Source: an uncultured Desulfovibrionaceae bacterium (GTDB lineage: Bacteria; Desulfobacterota; Desulfovibrionia; Desulfovibrionales; Desulfovibrionaceae). Taken from it: a stretch of 5,711 bases of DNA. Position 1 is the stretch's first letter. Each line of letters opens with the position of its first letter. Shown here piece after piece: positions 1 to 5,386 of this stretch. The stretch is from assembly GCA_949427775.1 (NCBI GenBank), contig CASQEL010000151.1, positions 1-5,711 on the forward strand, read 5' to 3'. The notes under the pieces were generated by a model. It did not search any database. It had not been told where the DNA came from and saw only the letters and a program-made list of their open reading frames with translations. A program made the translations under genes and the position numbers.

Positions 1-565
1 TGAGCCCGGTCATGCCCACGACGTACATGCCGCCCCACAGGGCCGCCGCCATGACGCCGCCCGCCATCCAGCGCTGTTCAAACCGTCCCGAAATGTACAC
101 CGCTATCAGCAGCGTGGCGTAATACAACGCTTCCAGGGCCTTGTTGGCCAGATCCGCCCCCACCTTGGGGCCCACCAGTTCCAACCGCTGGATGGAGGCG
201 GGATTGTCGGGGAAGGCCGCGGTCAACGCCTGCATCACGTTGGTGCGCAGAGCCCCGGCGTCGGCGTCGGCCTGCGTGGCGGAAAAGCGCAACAGGTAAT
301 CACGGCCGCCTTCGCCGAAGCGTTGTGTGGAGATGCCGGGCAGCTCGGGAATATCCATACTCTTTTTAAGCGCCTGATCGTCCACCGGCTGCGCGAACTG
401 CACCTGGACGATGACCCCGCCCGCGAAGTCGATGCCCATTTTGAGACCGCCGAACACCGCGGTTCCCAGGCCCGCCAGAATCAGCAGAATGGAAATCGCA
501 TACGCGATGTGGCGTTTGCCGATAAAATCAATATGCGTCTCATGCTTGATGAATGCAAAGCCCAT
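1..565 (-). CDS. secF: Protein translocase subunit SecF, N-terminal 188 codons (3' end outside window)
   Basis: SecF is an inner-membrane subunit of the SecDF complex, which uses the proton-motive force to help pull preproteins through SecYEG. The translation starts MGFAFIKHETHIDF and has a first membrane segment near residues 20-38. The SecF signature GIDFAGG follows at 44-50, then a periplasmic domain, the conserved VGPKVG at 131-136, and a second membrane segment near 145-160 ending in RFE. The start ATG lies 6 nt after GGAG, 39 bp downstream of the secD stop, so the two are surely co-transcribed. After RFE the expected stretch carrying an HD motif is not seen; residues 164-188 are a hydrophobic Ala/Gly-rich segment instead. 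Either this lineage has extra membrane segments here or the motif has diverged. The gene is cut by the window edge, so the C-terminal half cannot be judged. Confidence 0.95.
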   Translation of the reverse strand, partial: MGFAFIKHETHIDFIGKRHIAYAISILLILAGLGTAVFGGLKMGIDFAGGVIVQVQFAQPVDDQALKKSMDIPELPGISTQRFGEGGRDYLLRFSATQADADAGALRTNVMQALTAAFPDNPASIQRLELVGPKVGADLANKALEALYYATLLIAVYISGRFEQRWMAGGVMAAALWGGMYVVGMTGL

Positions 566-579
566 AATGTACTCCGATT

Positions 580-595
580 GCAGTCATCCGACTGC
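580..595 (-). repeat. Short hairpin in the secD-secF gap
   Basis: A perfect 6-bp inverted repeat (GCAGTC, loop GGAT, GACTGC on the minus strand) lies in the 39-bp gap between secD and secF, just 5' of the GGAG ribosome binding site of secF. There is no T-tract, so it is not a terminator. It may stabilise the processed mRNA or tune secF translation, or mean nothing. Confidence 0.4.
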
Positions 596-604
596 CGTGT
601 GCTG

Positions 605-2200
605 TCAGATGCTGATGCCCTTGGCTCCGGCCCGGCGCGCCCAGACTTCAAAAACGGCGCGCGAAACGAACACCGCCGTGAACATGGACGCCAGAATCCC
701 CAGAGTCAGCGTCACCGCGAAGCCGCGTACCGGCCCCGTGCCGAACTGATACAGGATGGCCGCCACGATGATGGTGGTGAGATTGGAGTCCGTGATGGAA
801 ATGCTGGCGCGTTCAAAACCGGCATGGATGGCGGCCAGCGGCGTCAGGCCGCGTCGCAGTTCTTCGCGTATGCGCTCGTAGATGAGCACGTTGGCGTCCA
901 CGGCCATGCCGATGGTCAGCACGATGCCCGCGATGCCGGGCAGCGTCAGCGTGGCGCCGAAGCCCGCCATGCCCGCCATGAGAATGAGCATGGTGAACAT
1001 CAGCATCACATCGGCGATGACGCCGCTCAGACCGTAATACACAGCCATGAACAGCACGACGGCCGCCGCGCCCACCAGGGCCGCCCGAATGCCGCCGTCG
1101 ATGGATTCCTGCCCCAGGGAGGGGCCCACGGTACGCTCTTCCAGCACGGAAACCGGCGCGGGCAGGGATCCCGCCCGCAGCACGATGGCCAGATCCTGCG
1201 CTTCCGCCGTGGTGAAACTGCCGGAAATGCTGGCCCGGCCGCCGCCGATGCGTTCGCGGATATTGGGAGCGGAATATACTTTGCCGTCCAGCACGATGGC
1301 CATGCGCTTGCCCACGTTCTCCCCGGTGACGCGCTCGAACACGGCCGCGCCGCGGCTGTTGAAATTGAGCATGACGTAGGCCTGGTTCATCTGGTCGAAC
1401 GAGGGCCGCGCGTCGACCACGTCCTCACCCGTCAGCATGGCGTCTTTTTCCAGCGCAAGCATGGCGGGCCGGCCGGCCTCGCCCGCGCCGCCCTCGCTCT
1501 TGTCCATCAGGGGCAGGGCGATGACGCCGGGGGGCAGCACGGCCCGGCCGGGGTCCACGTCGTCGCGCACGATATGAAATTCGAGGTGCGCGGTCTGGCC
1601 GATGATCTGCACGGCGCGGCGCGGATCGGAAATGCCGGGAAGCTGGATTTGAATACGGTGCCCGGCCTGCTTGCGGATGTCCGGCTCGGCCACGCCGAAC
1701 TGGTCGATGCGGCTCCGGATGGTGCGCAACGCCTGATCCTGGGCCATATCCTCGATCTGCTTGACATGCTCCGGCGTGAAGTGGGCCGTATACCGCAACT
1801 GACCGTTTTCGGCGGAAACAGGCTCGGACACGTCAAGCGTGCCGAAGCGGCCGGTCAGGATTTCCTGAAGAGTCTGACGCTGCTCCTGTTTGGGCAGCAC
1901 AAATTCCAGCGTGTCTCCGCCCACCACGCGGGGACGCAACACGATGACGCCCTTTTCACGGGCGGCGGCGCGCAAATCCTGGCCGGTCAGAGCCAGAGCA
2001 TTGGTCACGGCTTTCCGGACATCCACCCCCAGCGTCAAATGGATGCCGCCTTTGAGGTCCAACCCCAGGTTCACCCGGGCGTTGGGCAGGATGCTCCCCA
2101 GCGGAGATCCCTGCACACCGGGCAGACTCGGCAGCACATAGGCCACACTTACCACAAAAACAAGCAACGCCAGGGCGACGCGCCAGCGCAGACCACTCAT
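605..2200 (-). CDS. secD: Protein translocase subunit SecD
   Basis: SecD is an inner-membrane RND-like subunit of SecDF, which couples proton flow to late steps of protein export. The product is 531 aa. It has membrane segment 1 near residues 7-24, the signature LGLDLKGG at 45-52, the periplasmic-domain motif RIDQFGVAEPDI at 164-175, and the P1-head motif LDGKVYSAPNI at 304-314. The C-terminal membrane domain begins near 371. It includes AVDANVLIYERIREE at 433-447, whose Asp435 corresponds to the proton-pathway aspartate of the family, and DSNLTTIIVA at 471-480. Length and domain order are normal. The chosen ATG follows GGAAGG with 6 nt spacing. The ATG also overlaps, as ATGA, the stop of a candidate 53-codon upstream ORF, so translational coupling is possible. 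secF follows after 39 bp and yajC lies 279 bp upstream. The unusually structured gap upstream suggests leader-mediated control, which is inference. Confidence 0.98.
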   Translation of the reverse strand: MSGLRWRVALALLVFVVSVAYVLPSLPGVQGSPLGSILPNARVNLGLDLKGGIHLTLGVDVRKAVTNALALTGQDLRAAAREKGVIVLRPRVVGGDTLEFVLPKQEQRQTLQEILTGRFGTLDVSEPVSAENGQLRYTAHFTPEHVKQIEDMAQDQALRTIRSRIDQFGVAEPDIRKQAGHRIQIQLPGISDPRRAVQIIGQTAHLEFHIVRDDVDPGRAVLPPGVIALPLMDKSEGGAGEAGRPAMLALEKDAMLTGEDVVDARPSFDQMNQAYVMLNFNSRGAAVFERVTGENVGKRMAIVLDGKVYSAPNIRERIGGGRASISGSFTTAEAQDLAIVLRAGSLPAPVSVLEERTVGPSLGQESIDGGIRAALVGAAAVVLFMAVYYGLSGVIADVMLMFTMLILMAGMAGFGATLTLPGIAGIVLTIGMAVDANVLIYERIREELRRGLTPLAAIHAGFERASISITDSNLTTIIVAAILYQFGTGPVRGFAVTLTLGILASMFTAVFVSRAVFEVWARRAGAKGISI

Positions 2201-2358
2201 GCAACACCTTCCAAATCCTGTCTCATTCGCCGGACGCGGGCGATCCGGCGGGGACCGTTTACAAAGACCCCGCCGGATTCGGCGGGGTACCCGGAGTATG
2301 CCGCGGCATACGTATCAATAATGCGGAACCAAGAGTCTGAAGGAAGCCGAAACGACAT
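2197..2358 (-). CDS. Candidate small ORF or leader peptide (53 aa) overlapping the secD start
   Basis: I do not recognise this 53-residue protein. It begins MSFRLPSDSWFRIIDTYAAA, continues through a Gly/Ser-rich middle, and ends in an arginine-rich stretch (R37, R38, R41, R43, R44, R46) before LEGVA and TGA. Two things favour translation: AAAGGAG lies 3 nt before the ATG (a little close), and the stop overlaps the secD ATG by 4 nt (ATGA), typical of coupled genes. There is no signal peptide or membrane segment, so it is unlike the secretion-monitoring arrest peptides SecM and VemP. Third-position GC (32 of 53 codons by my count) is lower than in the neighbouring genes, which weakens the case. 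The frame stays open upstream into yajC, but the SD supports this start. Its codons 24-44 span mutually exclusive RNA pairing arms, so it may be a regulatory leader rather than a functional protein. It could also be a chance ORF in an untranslated leader. Confidence 0.38.
   Translation of the reverse strand: MSFRLPSDSWFRIIDTYAAAYSGYPAESGGVFVNGPRRIARVRRMRQDLEGVA
2228..2288 (-). promoter_or_regulatory. Attenuator-like set of mutually exclusive hairpins upstream of secD
   Basis: Reading the minus strand there are four arms. A (2288-2280) is ACCCCGCCG, and B contains CGGCGGGGT (2275-2267). A and B form a perfect 9-bp stem with a 4-nt AATC loop, followed by CTTTGT. B extended to 2278-2268 also pairs perfectly over 11 bp with C (2253-2243, CCCCGCCGGAT), leaving a 14-nt loop. 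The CGCCGGA of C (2250-2244) pairs over 7 bp with D (2234-2228, TCCGGCG), leaving a 9-nt loop. A:B therefore excludes B:C, and B:C excludes C:D, as in the 1:2, 2:3, 3:4 logic of classical attenuators. The set ends 27 nt before the secD ATG and lies within a candidate leader ORF. The U-tract after A:B is weak, so a Rho-dependent or translational mechanism is as likely as intrinsic termination. Complementarity is seen directly; regulation is inferred. Confidence 0.45.
2296..2311. repeat. Perfect 16-bp palindrome in the yajC-secD gap
   Basis: GTATGCCGCGGCATAC equals its own reverse complement. An 8-bp palindrome, ATACGTAT (2308-2315), overlaps its right edge. As DNA it could be a site for a dimeric regulator; as RNA it gives a 6-bp stem with a CGCG tetraloop. 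It lies 8 bp from the attenuator-like arms and inside the candidate leader ORF (codons 16-21). Confidence 0.5.
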
Positions 2359-2361
2359 TTT

Positions 2362-2380
2362 CTCCTTTCGAAGAAAGGAG
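2362..2380 (-). promoter_or_regulatory. Hairpin sequestering the Shine-Dalgarno of the candidate leader ORF
   Basis: On the minus strand CTCCTTTC, loop TTC, GAAAGGAG forms a perfect 8-bp stem. Its 3' arm is the Shine-Dalgarno of the 53-codon ORF, whose ATG follows 3 nt later. Folded, the stem would hide the ribosome binding site, as in a simple translational switch or RNA thermometer. The alternative is a chance inverted repeat in an untranslated leader. Confidence 0.42.
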
Positions 2381-2419
2381 TCGAGCCGTGAAGACGCTTT
2401 TCCATGCCGTCCGGTCGAA

Positions 2420-2435
2420 GCGGCGCTTGCGCCGC
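2420..2435 (-). repeat. GC-rich hairpin downstream of yajC
   Basis: GCGGCGC and GCGCCGC form a perfect 7-bp inverted repeat with only 2 nt between them (a 6-bp stem with a 4-nt loop in practice). It lies 45-60 bp after the yajC stop, next to a second small inverted repeat, GTCGCCCGGCGAC (2453-2441). No T-tract follows on the minus strand, so it does not look like an intrinsic terminator. It may be an mRNA-stabilising structure between yajC and secD. Confidence 0.35.
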
Positions 2436-2479
2436 CCCACGTCGCCGGGCGACAAAAAGGCGGGCTTCCGGAGGAGGTC

Positions 2480-2845
2480 TCAGTTCTTCTTTTCCGGATC
2501 GGGCTTGGCTTCCTTGCCGGCCTTGGGATCAAACAGCCCCCCGATGGCTCCACGGCTCATGCGCAGCTTGGCTTCTCCGCATTCCAGCAGCATGGAGTCG
2601 TCATCCAATTCGAGAATACGGCCGATCATGCCGCCCGAGGTGATCACATGATCGCCCCGCTTCAGGTTTTCCAGCATCCTCTTGTGTTCCTTGGCCCGCT
2701 TCTGCTGGGGACGGATCAGCAGAAACCAGAAGATGGCGAACATCAGGATCAGAGGAACGAACTGCATCAGCATATCCGCGGGACCGGCCTGGCCGCCGCC
2801 CTGCGGCGCGGGGCCCATGGCGAAAGCAACGGACTCAAAAAACAT
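2480..2845 (-). CDS. yajC: Preprotein translocase subunit YajC
   Basis: YajC is a small single-pass inner-membrane protein that associates with SecDF and YidC; its exact role is still uncertain. The product is 121 aa. A short Gly/Pro/Gln-rich N-terminus precedes one membrane helix near residues 26-44 (containing FVPLILMFAIFWFLLI). The family hallmark RPQQKR follows at 45-50, then the cytoplasmic domain motif GDHVITSGGMIGRI at 64-77, and a Lys/Pro/Glu-rich tail. The ATG sits 6 nt after GGAGG. It is the first sec gene of the cluster, 94 bp downstream of the hydrolase and 279 bp before secD. In many bacteria yajC abuts secD much more closely, so the structured gap that follows is noteworthy. I see no convincing promoter in the 94 bp upstream; a TTGCAT-N17-TAGATC pair (starting near 2935) is weak. 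Confidence 0.97.
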   Translation of the reverse strand: MFFESVAFAMGPAPQGGGQAGPADMLMQFVPLILMFAIFWFLLIRPQQKRAKEHKRMLENLKRGDHVITSGGMIGRILELDDDSMLLECGEAKLRMSRGAIGGLFDPKAGKEAKPDPEKKN

Positions 2846-2939
2846 TCACTGCCTCCAGCATAAAGTGTCTCTGCCGCACATGCGGCTCTTGGTCTTGATC
2901 CCTTTGGATCTACCCTGTCATTTTAAAAGATGCAACATA

Positions 2940-3710
2940 TTACCCGCCGCCCGGCACATCATATGCCTTCGCCACACGCCGGGCGAACAGGGCCACGGCG
3001 CGCGCCACGGTCGCGCGGGTTTCCCGGTGGGTGGTGATCAGATGATGCCCGGCCCGCCGGTCCCGAATGTCCAGCAGACGCAACGTCACATCCCGCGAAG
3101 CGGTGTGCGAGGCGATATGCCAGGCGTTGTACGGATGACAGGTTCTGTCTCCCCGCGCCTGCACCAGCAGCAACGGCGCGCGCACCCGCCCCAATCCCCG
3201 GCGCACGGCGGCCGCTCCGCGCAGGAGATCCCACACCTGAGCGGGAAAAACGGCCTCCTCATGCCCCCGCCAGGGCGCGATCTCGCGGGCTTCGGGCCGA
3301 CGCGGCGGCATGGACATCCTCGGACGCATCCACGCCAGCAGAGGCAGAACGCACAATCGCCAGTCGGAAACAAACCAGGGAAAAAAGCGGAACAGAAACA
3401 CCGGCGCGGCCAACGCCGCCACGCCCGCCGGAGAGAAACGCTGCGCCAGGTGCAGGGCCAGGATTCCCCCCAGGGAAAATCCCGCCACCAGAACCGGCGC
3501 TCCCTCGGCCTCCAGCGCACGATATTCGGCCTCGGCATGCGCCGTCCAATCCCGAAACCGGGCCGCCCCGTAGGCCTCCACCGTGCTCCCGTGTCCCGGC
3601 AGCACGCTCAGACGCACGGAACACCCGGCGTCCCGCAGCGCGGCGGCCGGCGGTTCCATTTCAAAAGGCGTTCCTCCCAAACCGTGCAGCAGCAGACAGG
3701 AAAGTTCCAT
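2940..3710 (-). CDS. Alpha/beta hydrolase, Est30-like carboxylesterase or monoacylglycerol lipase family
   Basis: This is a probable cytoplasmic serine esterase hydrolysing small or acyl esters; the natural substrate is unknown. The product is 256 aa. It has the oxyanion loop HGLGGTP at 9-15, GHG at 39-41, and the nucleophile elbow GFSLGG at 77-82 with Ser79. The acid Asp188 lies in QARGDRTCHP and the catalytic His is 223 (or 222) in GHHLIT. The layout matches Bacillus/Geobacillus Est30-type carboxylesterases (GLSLGG, QARHD, GHVIT), from memory of that family. No signal peptide is evident; residues 102-128 are hydrophobic and aromatic and may form the cap over the active site. The ATG at 3710 follows GGAGG by 9 nt and is preferred over an in-frame TTG at 3728 that lies upstream of that SD. 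It is divergent from the deaminase gene and may be co-transcribed with yajC 94 bp downstream, with no obvious functional link to Sec. Confidence 0.88.
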   Translation of the reverse strand: MELSCLLLHGLGGTPFEMEPPAAALRDAGCSVRLSVLPGHGSTVEAYGAARFRDWTAHAEAEYRALEAEGAPVLVAGFSLGGILALHLAQRFSPAGVAALAAPVFLFRFFPWFVSDWRLCVLPLLAWMRPRMSMPPRRPEAREIAPWRGHEEAVFPAQVWDLLRGAAAVRRGLGRVRAPLLLVQARGDRTCHPYNAWHIASHTASRDVTLRLLDIRDRRAGHHLITTHRETRATVARAVALFARRVAKAYDVPGGG

Positions 3711-3730
3711 ACGACCATACCTCCGCAATC

Positions 3731-3759
3731 TTGCGCGCCGGGGCGCGTTTTCCTATACT
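3731..3759 (+). promoter_or_regulatory. Sigma70-like promoter of the deaminase gene with an inverted repeat in the spacer
   Basis: TTGCGC (3731-3736) and TATACT (3754-3759) are separated by exactly 17 bp. The -10 matches consensus at 5 of 6 positions and the -35 at 3 of 6. Transcription would start near 3766, about 50 nt before the ATG. A perfect inverted repeat, CGCGCC-GG-GGCGCG (3734-3747), overlaps the -35 and spacer, a place where a dimeric regulator could act. It also lies in the short intergenic region shared with the divergent hydrolase, whose own promoter I could not pick out. Confidence 0.6.
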
Positions 3760-3816
3760 TGCGCCCAGCGAACCGGCATCGCTCTTCCTCCCACACTCCA
3801 CACACGGGAGCCGCCC

Positions 3817-5142
3817 ATGCCCTCTTCCTGCGATCTCCTGCTGCACGCCGCCTGCGTCGTCACACAGAATACGGAACGCGCCACGATCGAAAACGGAACT
3901 CTGGCCATAGACAAAGGCGTCATCGTCGCCCTGGGTCCCCGCCCGGATATCGCCCCCCTCTGGCAGGGCGCGCGCGAACTGGATCTCGGCAACATGCTTG
4001 TTCTGCCCGGCCTCGTCAACGCCCATACCCATGCGGCCATGACCTTTCTGCGCGGCCTGGCCGACGATCTGCCGCTCATGGACTGGCTTGCCGAGCATAT
4101 TTTTCCGGTGGAACAGCACCTGACCCCCGAAATCGTGGAGTGGAGCAGCCTGCTCGGCTACGCCGAAATGCTGCGCACAGGCGCCACAGCCTGCATGGAC
4201 ATGTATATTATTGAGGAAGCGGTGTTCCGGGCCGCCGACACGGCGGGCTTGCGCTGCTGCGGCGGGGAAGCGGTGTTCGCCTTCCCCAGCGCGTCCGGCC
4301 CCACGCCGGAACATGCCCTGGAGCTGACCCGGGAGCTTGCGCAACGCTACCGGGGGCACCCCCGCATCAGCGTGGCTGTCAATCCGCATTCCGTCTACAC
4401 CACCACGCCGGAAATTCTCGGCCGCTGCCGGGATTTGGCCGAGGAATGCGGGCTGCCGCTGCACATCCATTTGGCCGAAACCGCGTCGGAAACAGCCCAA
4501 TGCCTTGCGCGGCGGGGCAAGCGTCCCCTCCCCTACTGCCGGGATCTGGGCCTTCTGACGCCGAACACCACCCTGGCTCATGCGGTGGATCTCACGGACG
4601 AGGAGCTGGACATCCTGGCCGAAAGCGGCGCGACGCCGGTACACAATCCCTCCTCCAACATGAAACTGGCCTCCGGCGTGGCCCGCATTCCGGAAATGCT
4701 GCGGCGAAACATCCCTGTGGGGCTCGGCACCGACGGCGCGGCCAGCAACAATCGGCTGAACATGTTTACGGAAATGGGAAGAGCGGCGCTGCTGCACAAA
4801 CTGTCCGGCAACGACCCGACAACGCTTCCGGCGGCGCTTGTGCTGGACATGGCCACCCTCGGCGGCGCCGCCGCCCTGCACCGCCCCGGCCTCGGCAGCC
4901 TGACCGTGGGCGGTCCGGCGGATCTGACCGCCCTGGACCTGAGCGCCCCCAATCTCCAGCCTCTGTACGCGCCGGTGTCCCATCTGGTCTATGCGGCCAC
5001 CGGCATGGAAGTGGGCCTGACCATGGTGGAGGGGGAAATTCTCTATCACGACGGCGTGTTCACACGTTTCGACTATTCCGCCCTGTGCGCCGCCATGCGC
5101 GACGTTCGTGACTGGGTTCGGCGCAAGGCCGAACGCGGCTGA
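3817..5142 (+). CDS. mtaD: MtaD-family amidohydrolase (adenosine-derivative deaminase: MTA, SAH, 5'-deoxyadenosine or aminofutalosine)
   Basis: This is a cytoplasmic metal-dependent deaminase of the amidohydrolase superfamily that converts the adenine moiety of nucleoside by-products to hypoxanthine. The product is 441 aa, normal for the family. Metal ligands are His70 and His72 in PGLVNAHTH, His218 in HIHLAET, and Asp306 in GLGTDGAASNN. Glu221 and His255 (LAHAVDL) fit the catalytic pair; Trp90, Glu99 and His191 (NPHSVYT) match nucleoside-contacting positions of Thermotoga TM0936. The two arginines that hold the homocysteine carboxylate there appear absent, with Glu151 at one position (alignment from memory). 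Methylthioadenosine, 5'-deoxyadenosine or aminofutalosine are therefore as plausible as S-adenosylhomocysteine. The gene symbol reflects family only. The ATG follows GGGAG by 6 nt and lies about 50 nt after the predicted transcription start; the frame is open further upstream, but that part precedes the promoter. Confidence 0.9.
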   Translation: MPSSCDLLLHAACVVTQNTERATIENGTLAIDKGVIVALGPRPDIAPLWQGARELDLGNMLVLPGLVNAHTHAAMTFLRGLADDLPLMDWLAEHIFPVEQHLTPEIVEWSSLLGYAEMLRTGATACMDMYIIEEAVFRAADTAGLRCCGGEAVFAFPSASGPTPEHALELTRELAQRYRGHPRISVAVNPHSVYTTTPEILGRCRDLAEECGLPLHIHLAETASETAQCLARRGKRPLPYCRDLGLLTPNTTLAHAVDLTDEELDILAESGATPVHNPSSNMKLASGVARIPEMLRRNIPVGLGTDGAASNNRLNMFTEMGRAALLHKLSGNDPTTLPAALVLDMATLGGAAALHRPGLGSLTVGGPADLTALDLSAPNLQPLYAPVSHLVYAATGMEVGLTMVEGEILYHDGVFTRFDYSALCAAMRDVRDWVRRKAERG

Positions 5143-5150
5143 GTCCGCCA

Positions 5151-5176
5151 CGGAAATTCCTTCGACGATATTTCCG
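5151..5176 (+). terminator. Weak hairpin after the deaminase gene, possible terminator
   Basis: CGGAAAT (5151-5157) and ATTTCCG (5170-5176) form a 7-bp perfect stem with a 12-nt loop, starting 8 bp after the stop codon. It is followed by A residues rather than a T-tract, so it is at best a poor intrinsic terminator; it may instead protect the 3' end. Confidence 0.25.
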
Positions 5177-5255
5177 AAAAATGTTGCAACAACGCCGCGA
5201 CGATGCCGATGTTTCCGAAGCGCCGCGCCCAAATGCGAAACAGCGCGATGCGGAC

Positions 5256-5283
5256 TTGACAGAACCCTTTTTTTGAATAATGT
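5256..5283 (+). promoter_or_regulatory. Candidate sigma70-like promoter of the PxxKW protein gene
   Basis: A perfect -35, TTGACA (5256-5261), is followed by a T7 run and then AT-rich sequence. The best-spaced -10 is TAATGT (5278-5283, spacer 16, only 3 of 6 matches); AATAAT (5276-5281) is closer to consensus, but its 14-bp spacer is short. Transcription would begin around 5290, giving a leader of roughly 100 nt that contains small hairpins (for example TCCCT/AGGGA near 5310-5330). The gene is probably transcribed on its own. Confidence 0.5.
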
Positions 5284-5386
5284 ATCTCGCTCTGCACGTT
5301 GCACCCGATCCTCCCTGGTGAAAGGGAAGGTTCCAACGCATACATTTTGATGAACATCAAGCGCCTGTGCGCGATGGAGGATGACT

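Noticed and set aside
2267..2288. Simple intrinsic terminator between yajC and secD
   Set aside because: The 9-bp GC-rich stem is followed on the minus strand only by CTTTGT, not a real U-tract, and terminating here would cut secDF off. It fits better as one state of a switch.
2197..2358. SecM/VemP-like secretion-monitor arrest peptide upstream of secD
   Set aside because: The candidate peptide has no signal sequence or membrane segment, and I see no known arrest motif such as RAPP/RGPP, so the analogy holds only for genomic position.
2259..2405. 48-codon ORF on the minus strand (begins MEKRLHGSTP) in the yajC-secD gap
   Set aside because: No Shine-Dalgarno precedes its ATG, it has no coupling to secD, and it overlaps the better-supported 53-codon frame.
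2197..2553. 118-codon version of the small ORF, starting inside yajC
   Set aside because: The extension overlaps the yajC coding sequence in another frame, has no ribosome binding site at its start, and reads as a basic, low-information shadow. Only the part from 2358 has an SD and coupling evidence.
323..2863. 846-codon open frame on the plus strand, antisense to secF, secD and yajC
   Set aside because: The real genes on the minus strand are certain from their motifs. The antisense product is a low-complexity His/Gly/Arg/Gln-rich sequence with no domain, as expected opposite GC-biased codons, and it crosses three genes and their gaps.
2846..2939. Promoter of yajC (TTGCAT-N17-TAGATC on the minus strand)
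   Set aside because: Each box matches consensus at only about 3 of 6 positions. The gap also holds small inverted repeats (gatcc/ggatc at 2897-2910; gccgca/tgcggc near 2873-2886), but none is convincing as a terminator or operator.
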